64,000 bases of DNA from positions 62,001-126,000 of the forward strand of contig NC_020168.2 in the NCBI RefSeq assembly GCF_000224145.3, written 5' to 3'. Both the position numbers and the translations under genes were made by a program. The stretch comes from Ciona intestinalis. Its lineage: Eukaryota; Chordata; Ascidiacea; Phlebobranchia; Cionidae. The stretch's first letter is position 1; the number at the start of each line of letters is the position of its first letter. Shown piece after piece: positions 13,501 to 28,500 of the stretch. The notes beneath the pieces are model-generated. The model saw nothing but the letters and a program-made list of their open reading frames with translations, was not told the origin of the DNA and searched no databases.

Positions 13501-16500
13501 AATAAACAAATGTACAAATTAAATCAGGCTTTGATAATTAATGATGCTTTAATTTATAATAGACTTTTTAACCAAAGAGATGTCAGCAATTATAAAAAAA
13601 ACATTTATTTTATCCTTGCACACTAAGGTATTCAATTTCAAAAACATTCACCTGATATTTCCCAAGATGAGTTTCCAGGTCAGGTAGGGAAGCTGCAAGG
13701 TTGACCTCGGGGAAGGTAATAATGTCGGCTTCCTTCAGCCATCTTGTGCATTGTTCAATATCAGCTTGAAAGAGCTCACGGTCAGCAAGAAGATCCTGAA
13801 GACCATTCAGATGTTTCTTCCATAGGTTTTCAACCTCAGTGTAACTGTCTTCCAGCCCTATTGTTTATTATGTTGTGTTAATTTGTTAAACACGAAATTT
13901 ATAGTGAACACAAAAGTTTAAAAAAAAATTAAAAAAAAAAATTTAAAAGAGTACCTTCGTTTTAAATTTTTATTTAACAAACTTAAACTTGATTGTAATA
14001 AAACAATTTTAAGCTGAAGCATTTGTAGGACATTCTTGGGCAAGACACCTAATGGATATTGCTGTAATTTAATGGGTTGCCTAAATTCTCTGTGATTTTA
14101 ACCCACAAAGTTAGGTCTTTATTAACTCATATCAGGCACGCGGTGTATACTACAGGGCACAGGACTTTAAAATTGACATCGCCTGTTAAACAAGGAAGTA
14201 TTGCATTTAAGTTACTAAATGCTACAGATTTTTTATAAAAACCCTAAAAAATTAACACGCAGAAGTAACTATCACATTTCCTGATAAAGTTTTGCCGCAT
14301 GGCAGATGAAAAGACGAAAATACACTAAGTTTTTTTTTCCATATGAGCCGCTAAAAGATAGTTTACATTATGCCTGGTAGAAGAAGTAACAGAACGCAAG
14401 CAGAACCATCACCATAAGTAACCCAAACCCACAAACTACAATCACTATCACCACAACTAACACAAAGGTTACAAGAAATGAAAACCAAACCATGTTGTTT
14501 TGAAGCCACCACGACATCCAGCACATCTAAACAGCTCCTGATGGCAGAAGCAACCATATATACCTGACAACTTGCCTCTAACACTAACACTCTCTGGTTT
14601 TCCTTCATAGATTATCTGAATACCCGTTGCAATCACTTCATCCACAGTTGTCTTGTGACGAACAATCTCTTTGTGCAGCATCTGCATGACATGGGTAAAA
14701 ATAACCTATGTTTCGGTTGGGTTTTATTTTTATGCAGCATCTGCAGGGCATTGGTTAATGTAATATGAATGAAATTTATTTGTATCTTTGGTCACAATAA
14801 CTATATACTTTTACTATCCTCCATTTTACAAATAAGCTTAGAACAATATTATAACAATAATCAAACTGCTAAAATTACCTCAATGTATTGTTTATATTAG
14901 CACTTTGTTTAAAAATAAAATCTGACTAAAACAAAATCGGTGTTTTCCTAAGAGAATTAGACTTCGATACTTTTTTAAGCAATGTTCAAGTAAAAGTAGT
15001 TTTACAACAACTTATTCTAAGTCACCTTATGTTCTTGTATCATCTTAGCCACAGCATCGGGGTGTAATGGCAATGGTTGCTTCTTCAATAAAGCTTCTTT
15101 AATGTGTTCCAACCAAGCTAAAGCCTAAGTTGATATGCCATGTCATTTAGACAAAGTATTTAAAAGATCATTAATAGGGAAAACACTACTTAAAAGTTTA
15201 AGGTTCGGAAATGAAATTTCAAATTTCATTCTATGTGACTATAACTGTAATAAATATTCAATAATACTTTTAAAGGATTTCGTAAATTAGTGTTTGGCTT
15301 AACATTAAACCCTGCTTTAAAAGTTTAAAAGGTCCGAAACTGAAATGTTATTCTGTATGACTACAAATAGCTTGTAAATAACAGAATGCAGTTAAATATT
15401 TTAACTTTATTTTGGTTACAGTTGTGTGTCTTATATGTGGGCTTTCATGGTATATTAAAACTGGCAGAAGATCTGTGTTTTATTCACAATGATGTTATAA
15501 ATATTACCTTGTAAATAGGAATCAGTTATTATTTATATTAGGATTTGGTCAATTTTGTTTAACATTAAACATTAAAGTTATAAAAATACCTGTTGCGATG
15601 TGGACCATAAATCTTTACGACGACCTATTGCATGACTTAGCGCGTTTGACTTATCATTAGCGGATGATTGAGCTCTTCGGAATAAACATTGTATATCGGT
15701 GATACAATCGTGAAGTTGGTCACGCTCTGTTGCACAGAGGCTGAGTGGTAACGTCTGGTGGCAACTCGTTAATTCACCGAATTCATCTTTCTTTTGATTC
15801 AACTCTTTGCAAAGCATCTGTTTGATGGATAATGTATACAGATTAGAATGTGCATATACAATGTTTGGATGATAGACCAACTCTTGCCTAAATTCCAGGT
15901 CTCACCCACATAGAGTAAAAACCCAAACAAAAATGCATAAATTAACTCACACTGTGTTTCTGTCGTGCTCCATTCAAATCCTCCACACTTAATGTCATGG
16001 GAACAGGGTCGGCAACTTTATCAAGTAGAGCGACCAACCATGAACGTGTTGCGTCAAGTTGACGACGATAATCAACAAGTTCAAACATAGTTGTTTCAAG
16101 AAGTTGAACTCGAGATTGGAGTTTCTGTTCAGATTCAACCCAGCGTTGGTTCAGATGCCTGGTTAATAAATGGATGAATTTTTAATGACTACATATCAGT
16201 AATAAGACTACTTCCCACCACACAAACATATACATTAAAGTTTTAACCAAACAATCTAAACTTAACAGAAAATGTGAAATATTTTGTAACAAGAAATTTT
16301 CAACTTATCTCGTTTAAATATGAAACTGCTTGTGAGTTTCAATAACATCATACAACAACATTATATTTATACAAGCATTGTAACATCTTACCGAACTTTA
16401 TCCTCCACCATTTCAGAGTCATGTTCACTCATACGAGGGGTTAATAAATCAAGTCGTTCTACAAGTTGATCCATCACCCCCTTTGCTTGTTGCATCTCAG

Positions 16501-19500
16501 TTACCAACAACTAAATATGAAAATACCAAATTAGAGAATCATTCTATTTGAATAAGAGACGGGTGATTTTTTGGAAGAGTATATATATTAGGGTGGAGAA
16601 AGATGGAACACCTGCTTGTTCTATTTTTACGTCCCATTTGGTAGTAAACTAAATATAAAAACATTGTTGTTTCTACCAGGCATAATATAGTATTTAAGTA
16701 AATAGCTATTGTAATAAAGGTGTAAACTGTATTTTTCCTTTACTTATTAAAATTTACATGTTTGTTTGTAGTGATGATGTCTTGTCATATAGCGAATAAA
16801 ACGTTGTTATTATAAAATTTAAAAACCATGTTATGGAATTAAAACAACTTTATATTTTAATATAGTAAGCTATTTATTTTAAGCAAAAGCTGTGATGTAT
16901 CTTACATAAAGAATACAAAATTTGGACTCATCTTGGTACTAGGCTAGTTGGCTTAGGCTTTTAAATTAAACAAATAAAAAGATTACCTTTGCTTTTTCTA
17001 ATCTATTTTCAGTACTGTCTGTCATATTCCTTGATATTTGTTCAGCTTCTGATTGGAATCTTTGTGTTAAAGCTTCTACCTCAGTCAGGTAGCTGTAAAT
17101 GGTAACATTACTTTAGCCGTATGTAAATAATGGTATGGTGCCATTACTTTAGTTATGTGTGGAAAAGAGTATGATGGCATTCTGTTACTTCTGCTATCCA
17201 GGCAAAATGTAAATAATCTTTTAGCAGCTAGTTTCGTATATTTTTTCTACCAGAAAAAAGATTAGTATGGCAACAATTTAAAGAACCCATAAGGAAACAT
17301 TGGGTTGAACCAATTGCCGTTAAGTGTCTTGCCCAAGGACACACAACCACAATGGTAGCAGTATCAAGCCTTGAACCGGTATCCTTTGGGTTACAGGCGG
17401 GCACGCTTACCCCTGCACCCGGAGTAACATTCCAGCTACATTAAGGTACTTTTAATTTAAATTTTATTAAAGAGAGTCTTGGTGAACAAAATTTAAAACA
17501 AAAACATTGACATCACAGTACATAAACAGGCAACTGCAATATCTGGATCCAATCTTACTTGTTAAAATCTTCAGTAGCATTGAGGTTTTTCTGCTGCATC
17601 AAGAATAAGTTGCTTGCCATTGAATGCAATCTCTCCCACTGACAAATTAAATCACTGAATTCATCATCGCTTTCAACATCTGTGAAAACGAATAACAGTT
17701 ATTGTTGTTTACTTTTTTGTTTAATAGTTCTATTCCATCTTTTGAGAGTGAGGTTCTACAGTGTGGCATGCCATGGGATCTGGGATTTAGGCCAGAGTAG
17801 GTGTATTACCCTGACACCCCATGGTGCTACAACCTATTAACACTTGGTTGGAGCAATGTTCATTAGATGTTTAATGGTATCAGCAACCAGTATTGAACCA
17901 GGTAACCTTTGGTTATAATGAATGCACCTACCTACTCAGCTACTACACTAAGCTATGTTCCATAGTTAGCATAGTTCAGAATTACAAAATAAATGCAAAG
18001 AAGCTACATAATAGGGTGGGGAAAAATGGGACACCTTTTTATTCTATTTAATGGTCATATTTGTTAGTAAACAAAGAAAATTTCAAGAATTATAAAACCG
18101 TATCCTCACGACTCATATAGACCTTTGTTAACTGTTTAAAACGATCTGTATTATTGAATATTATGTGCTAAAGGTGTCTCATCTTCCCTCACCCTACTAT
18201 ACATACTACATATATACACTTTACAAACCTTGCCCTATTAAGCTTGCATATTTCTGCTCAATGATCATGATGACTGATTTCTTGTCACGAAGTTCATCAT
18301 AGATATTCCGGCACTTCGTAGCATGCTCTTTAGCTGCTACTGATGAAGCTTCAGCATGAGCATCTTCAAGTTTATGAATGGTGGCTTCAGTAGCGCATAA
18401 CCAATCCTGTTTTAGAAGGTGTAGTAAACAGGTGTACATTTGCAGAATAAATCTTTAAATTTTAGAATAAATCTTTATCAGATTAAAACCGTTTCAGATT
18501 TCAGAAAAAGGAATAAAATATGTAGAAGGCATAGATTACCGGTTATACTGCAAGGTCCAGATCCTATATTTTTATATAAGCCCTATTACAATATACATAC
18601 TGTAAAGCTTTACCTTAAAACTAATTTACCTTAAATTCTTGTTGCAGGTCTGTAGTTTTCTGCCACTCCATTTCTATGTCTTTTGCCTTCTCTAACAGAA
18701 GTTCTAATTCATCTTTAAACTGAATAAACTTTGTAGCCAATGAAGGGCCTTCCTCTGAAGCACGGGAAACGGCATCATCAATTAAAAGCTCTTTTCCTGA
18801 GAAAATATATAAAAAGTCACAAAACGAAAAAATAGCAAGGCAAAAAACTAAAGTTGACAAATTTGGCCACAAAGGGTATTCTTTTCTGCAAGCTGGAATT
18901 AGGATAAAAGTGATCAAAAGAATTAAGTGGTAGAAAATATGTCACCGACAAAAAAAGTCTAATGAACTACATTTTACGAGATATACTTTACCAAAAAATG
19001 GTATCATCAGTCTCTTATTCAACTATCAGAAATAATTATATGCTTTAAGTTAGGATTTTTAGGAGGCTTATAATAAAAGCTTAATAAAGTTTACCAAACT
19101 TTGTAAAAACAGAACCACAACTCAATACCTTTAACTTCTTCCAATGCGATTGTTATATCTTTCACACGCTGCCTTGCATCATATAGACTGGTAGGAGGGT
19201 AGGCATTTGCTACAAGCACTGCTGATCTACTTTCACCCAACCACGCATCAAGTTGTCCAATCCGAAGACTCAAATCATGTTTACGGTGAACTATGTCAGT
19301 TATTCTCTTCAAAAGTTGGGAAGCAGCGTCTTTAACACTATCGTATGTCGCCTGTTTATAGACACAATATAAAAGTTTTGTTTAATGTGTAAGAGTGTTC
19401 AGAAGCATCAAGTTTAATGCTAGTGTTTTGATAAATCAGAGCTTATCAAACTATATGCTGTATCTTACATTGCCTGTATGCATATCAAGATAACATAAAA

Positions 19501-22500
19501 ATGGAGATTATTTTTATTAAAGGTTAAACATAAAGTTAGTATACAGTAATTCAAAGCAGCTTAACTTTAGCATTTAAAGTAATAACTTTTCGCAGTGTTT
19601 TAACATTAACAATAAAACGAGGTCATAATGAAAAAATTCTAAATGAAATTGCAATTCTTCTATGAAGTATAGACAGTTCCAAATGATTTGAGAAATTAAA
19701 AAATTATTAAAATTAAAATCATATTTTTAAAACTACATTTGTCTTTTTTGATCTGGTAAAGTATTTTTACCTGCCTAAGATTACATGCAAACTAATGAAG
19801 TGTTGTAACAACCAACCTGAAGACTTGAGATTTGGTTTTGTATCACAACATCCAATGGTGCTTTGTGGTCCTCACCATACTCATTGAGGAGCTTCTTCCC
19901 AAGTGCGGATGTTGCTTGAACTTCACTCTTGAAGTTGGCGATTTCTTCCTGGACTCCAGTGTACTCCCGGAGCTGATCTTCAAGATCGGATGGAGGAAAA
20001 GAGTCCGAGGCGATATCCTGGGAAGATGCAGCCATAATCTGGGAAGATTTACTGAGAAGCCACTTCTCAGCAGATTGAACAGCATCATGATACTCCTGAT
20101 GTGTCTTCACCTGTGTTTAATATTTATATGTGTAATGTATAGTAACAAAGGTGTATAAAACATGTCTTTTCTGTCCAGTCTTAATATAAACATGACAGCA
20201 CATATGTAGGATACGATTTTTATTTTAAATGTTTAGGTTTAAAAACTAAGACCATCTTCAATGATGTAAGAAATTAAAATGAACAACTAAAATGAAAACA
20301 CCAATAAAAGGTGCAAACAAATGTATACCAACTTATGGAGGCAGAGATAGTTAAACATATATTCCCAAATATATAACAACTTAAACACTTAAAAACTCAA
20401 CCTATTACCTTTGCCTTTAACTCATCCACTCTTTGTTGGCTCATTGACATTACCCTCTCAAATTTCTCATTGATTTGTTCAATAATTCGGGATTCGCTTG
20501 GTTGTGTGAGACGTGCTGCTTTCACATCAATGTCTTGCAATGCTTCCTTGTGTTTCTTTATTTCTTCTTGATATCCAATGTATCTGGGGAACACATTGGT
20601 TGTTGTAAAAAAAAGAATGAATGTAACTTACTTAGTGTAGCGAGATGGTGCATTACAGTAGTTATAACAAAGGTGTCCTGTTTCATTCACCTTGTGCCTG
20701 CTTACAAGTTACCACGTATGTAACTTATTTATCCTCGCATGGCGGGGAAACGACAGTCGTTATAACACGGGTGTTCTGTTTTATACACATTTGGCCGACT
20801 TACGAGTTACCACGCATGTAACTTTATAGGACATTGTCAGTCAACAATAGAAACTAAAGGTATTGTTTATAAACATAAAAAAAAATATGTAAAATATAAA
20901 AAGTGTAATTTGGGTTCTATTCTTTCAGATTCACAAAAAAATGGTTTCATAAAAATACCTTGCTAGCTGTGCTTTCTTTTCAAACAGTTCGTATTTAATC
21001 TCCGGCTTGACTTCAATCTTTGATGAAATTTCTTCCAACCACTGTTTTAATGATTCAGTAGAGCTCTCATACTCCACCTGGTGGTGAAGGGTACGACGAA
21101 GCAACCTCAGTGAGGATTGTATCCTTGTGTATAGATCCTGAGATAGTATCATATAACAAGAATGAATAAATAAAACTTTTTTATTGTGGTGGGGCAGCGC
21201 AATGGTATATCGTTGGAACACAAGTGTTCCATTTTATACACCTGTTGCTTGTTTTCAGGTTACGACATTTGTAACTTGGTGGGTGATTAATATTTTTATC
21301 TTATTTATGGCTAAAAATTTAGACAACCCATAAGGGACCACTCTGTAGAACAATTTGTTAGAGCAATTGTCGCTAGGCATCTTGCCCAAAGACACATGCA
21401 CACAACACAATGGTAGCAGCATCGAGTCTCAACCAGTTAACTATGGGAGTTTGTGTTTTATAACTTGTTATTAACCTGGAAATCATCATGTTGATTAGCA
21501 ATCTGTTCTCTCATATCAGGTTGATGTTCACTCTCAATAACCAACAACAGTTTGCTTGACTTATCGGCAATTTGTGACAGAATAAGTTTCTTTGCTTCAA
21601 ACTCAACAAGCAGGTCTCCAAGCTTTGAACAACTTTCCTAAAAGGAATAAAAACATTAACATATTTTTTTATTTCTTTTAATGCTTTGTTGTATAATCTT
21701 TTCTGAAGGTGCCTCACTTTTTGCAATATAACCAGGAAACATATAATCAGAAAACAGGCAGATATTATTTATATTTAAAATCGTTGGATAAATTTTGGAA
21801 ATTCAATGCTTTATTTCTTAAATTATAACAGCCGTTTAACAGTGTACATTGTCTAGCCAATACGGTATTCAGGCTATATCATATGAATGGGCTGTCATGC
21901 CTATATTAAGACCAGAAAAACCTTTGTTTTATGCACAAAAGTAAATCGTTTAAGAGGATTCTATTATTACTTGTGTATTTTCTGAATGCAGATTTTCAGG
22001 TAGAGTGTGCACCACAAATCTTTCTGATGCATTCGTCAACCACTGGTCAAATGAATCACTCTGTTCCTGGTAATCTCCTTGTAGTTGAAGAGTTGCTGAA
22101 CATGATCTCAACTTATCTTTGCTTCTCATCATCAAAGATTGATATCGAGAACTCAATTCAGCAACCTGTTCATGTTACAAGGGTAATTATAGATAGTACT
22201 GTGTGGTAAGATGAGACACCTTTAGCACATAATATTCAAATATCCTGTTTGTGGTTAGTTATATATTTGCTGTTGCCACCAAGAATATTGTAAGTCTAGA
22301 AAAAGGATTTTTTTCACTCAAAAGGTATTTTTCAGAAAAAAGAGTAAAGGTCAGATTAAAAAAGGTGATTAAACATAAAACAACATATGCAGAAATGGCA
22401 AACTCATTAATATTTGTTTGCAACTTGTTTGTGTTACTAGTGTCAATATTCATGTAGTTATATTTGTAAAAAGGCTAAAAGTTTACATTGTTAAAATATT

Positions 22501-25500
22501 TTCAAAAGCAAAAAAAAAAAAAAAAAATTCTGAAAAGAAATATTCAATATTATTTTTTGTCCATACCTGTTTGCTCATACTTCCATCAGATGGCGCACAA
22601 GAGTCAACCAATATCTGTGCAGCTTTGTTCAGTTTTTCCAACTTGTTCTGATTTGCTACAATTTCTTCGCTGTATAATCTGTAACGCTGAACTGATTCTT
22701 TGTTCTCTTCATAGTTGCTTGTCAAGAATATCTGAGAATAGCATTTTTGTTTGATAAATTAGTCTTACATATATACTGAATATAAGGACCTTATTCTCAA
22801 TTGTATACTAAGTATATGTCCACCTTATACTCATATGGGTAAAGCAAGTATATAACACCCATATCTCTTTACCATTTACATAATACACTTCAAGTACTAT
22901 CAAACATAAGTACTTCTCTTCGTTTTTAAATAACATGATCTTCGCTACCATTTTCGAATAGACAAATAAAGTTATTTTATCTATATATGTTATTGCCACA
23001 AGAAGGAACCTGAGAATCTGGACATTGTTCCATTGCGTTTATCCAGTCGACAAACTCAGCACTAATCTTCTCGTATTTTTCCGTTTCATCCAAAATCTTC
23101 TCGGTACGATTGATCGCAGATGAGAGCGAGGTCCGATAAGAGCTCCACTCCTCTCGAAGATTCTGTTTATCAATGATTATCAACAAGAAGAAAACAATCT
23201 TATGATAATGTTACTTTCATATTAAAATTACCAAGTACTAAAATAGAAAAAGAAAGTCTTTTATAATATATTTAGATTCTGTTACTTTCAAATTTAGGAT
23301 CCAAAGTCCACACAAGTAAAGTAAGTGTTATATCATTTTTTTCTGCGACACAATTGTGAGGAATTCTATATTTATACTTAACATTTTTTAACATTACATT
23401 GCCCTTATGTATGAGGCTAACAATTTTAAGCAACACCAATAATAAGATGTATTCAGTATGTTTCATTTAACATTACATTACTCTTGTCTATGAGGCTGTC
23501 AATTATAATCAAGTACAACAATAAGATGTATACAGTATGTTAACCTGTAGCTGAAGTTTAACCGTTTTATCTCCCGTGCTTTTCTTCCCAGCATTGAATG
23601 CTTGCTTTAATTTTTCTTCTCCTTCTGGTATTTCTGCTTCAATAGATTTTAATTTCTGCAAAAAGGGGACATATAAATACTAAAATATTTAAACAAGCAT
23701 ATATTTTAAACTAAATTTTTTGTGCTTTAGGTTTAAAATTGTGCTTTAGTTTAAAACAAAATATTACAAAATCTTTAATACAAATTTTAAAAAACAATTT
23801 AACAAATACATATTTTAAAGCAGTACCTTTAAAGAAAAAAAGCATCTTTTAAAAGTTAAAAAAATAAAAGTACAAATTAATCTTTGCTACTCCAATAAAA
23901 AAAAATGTTTTGCAAAACTAAAAAGATCTATTAAAGCTTCAGTAAATCTAAAACATTCTATTCTATTGTTCTATGTAGGCCATTGAACCCGAGATTTGGA
24001 CCAGGCTAAGCCTATTGCCCCCAAAATCTGAGATATATCCAAACCTTTAAATTTTCTTTCATTAACTCAACTCCACTTGATTCATCCCCAAGTTTAAATA
24101 ACTCAACAGGTTTCCCAGAAAACCAGTCAGTGAATACATGGAGAGCCTCGTGGTAGGACTTGGTGGATTCTGCAACACTTTCAGCTTCATTTAAGAGTTC
24201 TGAAAGTAGGAAAACGTGTGGTTAGTGACTTTAGTAATGAATCTTCCAGTTTCACTCTTTTTTGTGTTTCAGTATCATTGAAATATTTGTATTTATCTAA
24301 GTTATTATTGCCAAAGCTAATAAGCTAATATTGAATTGTTGCTCCACGCAATAAATAAGTTATATTCGTTCATTCATTATCCAAACATTTGATTTTACTC
24401 AGGCTAATAATGCCAAAAGCTGAAATTGAATGTTACATATGTTGTAACTCATATTATTTACATTGGCCTGGTAGCAGAAGTATAATATAATCACAATTGG
24501 TTAATACATGCGAGTACGAGGTGTATGAAACAAAACACCCGTGTTTTAACGATCTTGCCCCATCATATAAGGATAAAGTAAGTTACATACGTGGTAACTC
24601 ATAAGCGGGCACGAGGTGTATGAAACAGAACACTCGTTTTATACAGACTGTCATTGCCCCGCCAAGCTAGGATAAATACGCTACAATATACATTCCTTCA
24701 AAAGTCTATTTACCTTGTGCCATGTTTAACACTTCTTGATATAGATCACGTAACTCAGCTGTATCCACCCTTGTTCCCCCAGCATCACCCGTCAAGCCAG
24801 CCACATTGTTTGCACATTGCTGAACTTTCTCTATTGCTGAGGACTTGAGTTTTATATCTCTGTATAATGATCGGTATTTCTCGAGATCACTGAAGGTAGA
24901 TTCAGATGATAAGTTCTGAAAGAAAAAATACATTAATAAATTACATAATTTTTTAGCAACTAGTTATTTTTTTAAGCAAATAAAATATAAGCTTGTAGGC
25001 CAACGCTTAGAAACGTCGTTACATTAATAAACTACATAATTAACTAACTATTTAGCCAAGCAGCTGATTATACAAGTTGGTAGGTCAGTGCTTGGTGTTA
25101 TTTGCTTGTATTGTAACTGAAAGATACTGGTTTTGATGGTCAACACTGATTAAAAAAAGGCCCCGGGAAAGAGAGACGTTGCTAAAACCCAATACTCAGC
25201 AATGGTTTTAACACCGTGGGTGTCGGATAATGAGCCAACTCCAGCATAAGTCTTAGATCACATTGTGCAAGAGAAACATTGCTTAAACCCGATAGTCCAG
25301 AAAACACCCTGGTATCAAGTGTAATGAGCCAACTTTGGTATAAATCTCAGGTGGCGTGACGTGCCACGCTGTAAGACCTCAGCCACATAGACCAACAAAA
25401 ACTTATTACCTGATTCAATCTTTCAGCTTTTTCACTTTGAATATTATTTGCAGCTTGTTCCAACCATGACTGTGCACTTTTTACTGCTGTGTCATATTCT

Positions 25501-28500
25501 TCCCACAACTCAATTCCAGTGGTCAGTTTTGTTCTATTTGTTTAATTAAATTGTTGAATAAATAGATTAATGTATCTTATTTATCTTCAAATAGCGGGAA
25601 AACGACAGTTGTCATAACAAGAGTGTTCTGTTTAAAACCTCTCGTGCTCGCCTAAGAGTTACCACGTATGTAGTATTTTTAGTGTATGGATGCTAACCAA
25701 TGGGTTGAGGCAATGGAAGAAAAGTATTTTGCCCAAAGACATATAAGCTCGCAATAGTAGTAGGGTCTTTCCTCAAACCTGTACCTTCTTGGTTAAAGGC
25801 AGACACTGTGCCAGGCCAACCACTGTGCATCAGACAGACACAGTAAAACACAAAGTGTCTTGAACCAATATCCTATTGGTTGGAGGCAGACACAATAATT
25901 ACCGCACCGGACAGACACGGTAACAACAAATCAGAATTATAATATTTCTATGTAAGACCTTGTTTCAGTTGGAGGCAGGCACACCATTATGCCATTGTCC
26001 AAAACGAACACAGTAAAACACAAATCACGATTATAACATACTTCCATGTAAGGGCTTGTTGAAGGTATATCTCCCAAGATTCTTGCAGAGTTTGCATTTG
26101 AACTTGTAGCGCATGGCGACCTTTAACTGCAGTGCTTTGCAAGATCTTCTCGCCGCGACCTGGTGGGAAAATCTTGTTAAATAACAAGTCTTCATATTAA
26201 CCAGTATCAGGCATAAAATTAGGGTAAGCAAGTCAATTTGTTTATGACATTTTATTTAGTACTATGAGATTTTTGGCCAGAGTTGGCCTTTTACCCCGAA
26301 CACACCCATATTGCTACAACTCATTTGTGGACACTGGGCTGTAGCAATGTCTGTAAAGTGTGTTGCTCAAGAAAACATACATCTAGCAGTATGGAAATGG
26401 GTATACTAAGTTTTGACATGATGTACCTTGTTTTTAGCATGCTTCTTATAATATACAATATGATACGTTTATTAAACCGTGTAAAAAAAATACAAAAACT
26501 AACCCATCATGATGTTGATCTTTATCTCTCCATCTTGTCTTGTTCCAAGAAGAGCTTCCATCTTCCCCCTCCTTTGTTCCAACATCACTTTACCTCCAGC
26601 GAGGTTGGAGTAAGATTCAACTCGATGATGGAAATCTTGAAGCCATTCTTGGCACTCCACTACTGCCACCTGGTGGGTTTGATGGTCGTGGAGAAATTGC
26701 TCGCTTCGCTTAAGTGAATCCTGACAATTAAAGTTTGTTTATGTAAAAAAGTTGTCACAAGGGGTCTGGTATAAACTCCTTGGCCCTGATCTGGTGCTTA
26801 TATTTTTGTGTAAAGAAATACAGTAAGGATCTGTTGCTATGAAAAAAAAACAGACAAAAAAAAAGTCCAATCAGTTATATAATAAAATATATATATTCCA
26901 CCTAAATAGAATGCCAGAGCCAGATTTACAAAATTTATTACAGTAAAACTTGTCATAAATAAAAACCTTTAATTTCAATCGATCTAGACCATAGCTTATA
27001 ATCATGTCCAATGAATGCAGGAATGTAATTCATTTATCCTAGCAAGGTGGGACAACGACAGTCAGTATAGAAATGCTTCATACAATCTTTAATTTTACAA
27101 CCATCACCTGAACTTGTTTGGTAATTGCATGGTATCTGGTCAACAGTTGGTTCAGTCGGCTCAGTTCTAATGAGCTTCCAAGCTTTTGTGCTTTCCGTTT
27201 CATGCGGTCGTATTTGTATTGATGATCAGCTATCTCTTCAGCCATTGCCTAATTAAACATATGAATGTAATTTATATACATTTGCATGGCGGGGCAACAA
27301 AAGCCGTTAATTATAACACGGTGTTTTGTTACATACATCTCGTGCCTGCTTATGAGTTACCTTGTATGAAACTTTGTGGGTGATTGTTTTTTGGGGAATT
27401 TTGACAAAATTCCCCTGCTCTTTAAAGAGTTTGGGGCAATAAAACTAATACATTTTTATTAAAAGAGTTTTAAAAAATGGATTGAATAAAAACTTTAAAA
27501 AACTTTAGATACAGACACCAAATAAAAAATCTTTAAAAATATTTACCTGAAATGCATTTAGTTGCGATTTCTTTAGTCCAATGGTTGCCTTTAATCCAGA
27601 TTCAGCTTTGAACTTCTCTTCAACATTTGAAAGCCATTCTGTTGTTTCTTCAACATTTGCATCAAAATCTTTAAGTTGTTCGACAAAACTTCGTAAACCT
27701 TGCTCACGATCCTATGATACAAGAAAGGGCATTTAGTATTTTAGACACCAACAGAAATATACACAGGCCCAGATAGTATAGAAATCAGTATATACATTCT
27801 GTTGCTTTCAAGCAGTTAAAGCTCATGGTCTTAATGATCTAAGAAAAAAGTTGTTTTAGACAACAATAGAAATATACAGATTCCTAAATAGTACCGACAT
27901 CAGTATAGTATGGACATTATATATAGAATAGAAAGAATAGACATTATAAATGTATTGCTTTCAGGTACCTATAAGTCTGATGGAGGTCACCAATAGAAAT
28001 TTACAGATGTATTAACATAAATGCTGTTTTTTCGAGACATATTATAAGTGTGAAAGAGATCTTCTGGCAAACCTTGACTTGTGACCTAAAAGGACGTTCC
28101 TACCTGCATCAGAGTTATTAAGTTCTTCCATGAATCTTTACATTGCTTCAATTGTTGCCTAACAATAGAAGAACTTTCTTGAGAAAGAACAGGAAGAAGT
28201 GATTCGCTTGAATTGACAACGGTGTTTAGTTTGATGTGGCCATCTTCTACACCAGACAATAAAGCCTGGAATAAAGTTTTAAATTATTAGATGAGCATGT
28301 TCATTTTTGTATGGTGCATATATGGATTCATTATATTTAAAAGGCAACCAGTGTTATATCTGAAGAATCACCTTTGACAAAATTAATGGAATAATATGTT
28401 TAAACACAAATACTTTAACAGCAATTATTTCAAAACCAAATGGTCTTAAAAATTTTATTTTTACAAATTGTATAATTGTAAACAACATTAACTGCCTCTC

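Larger units (their letters stand above)
575..27385. repeat. Other SINE-tail fragments in spectrin-gene introns
   Basis: Short copies with the ATAACA-GTGTTCTGTTT core at about 575-690, 4985-5095, 6405-6530, 12530-12640, 24570-24690, 25585-25680 and 27255-27385. The span given is only the outer limits; most of it is other sequence. Confidence 0.6.
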
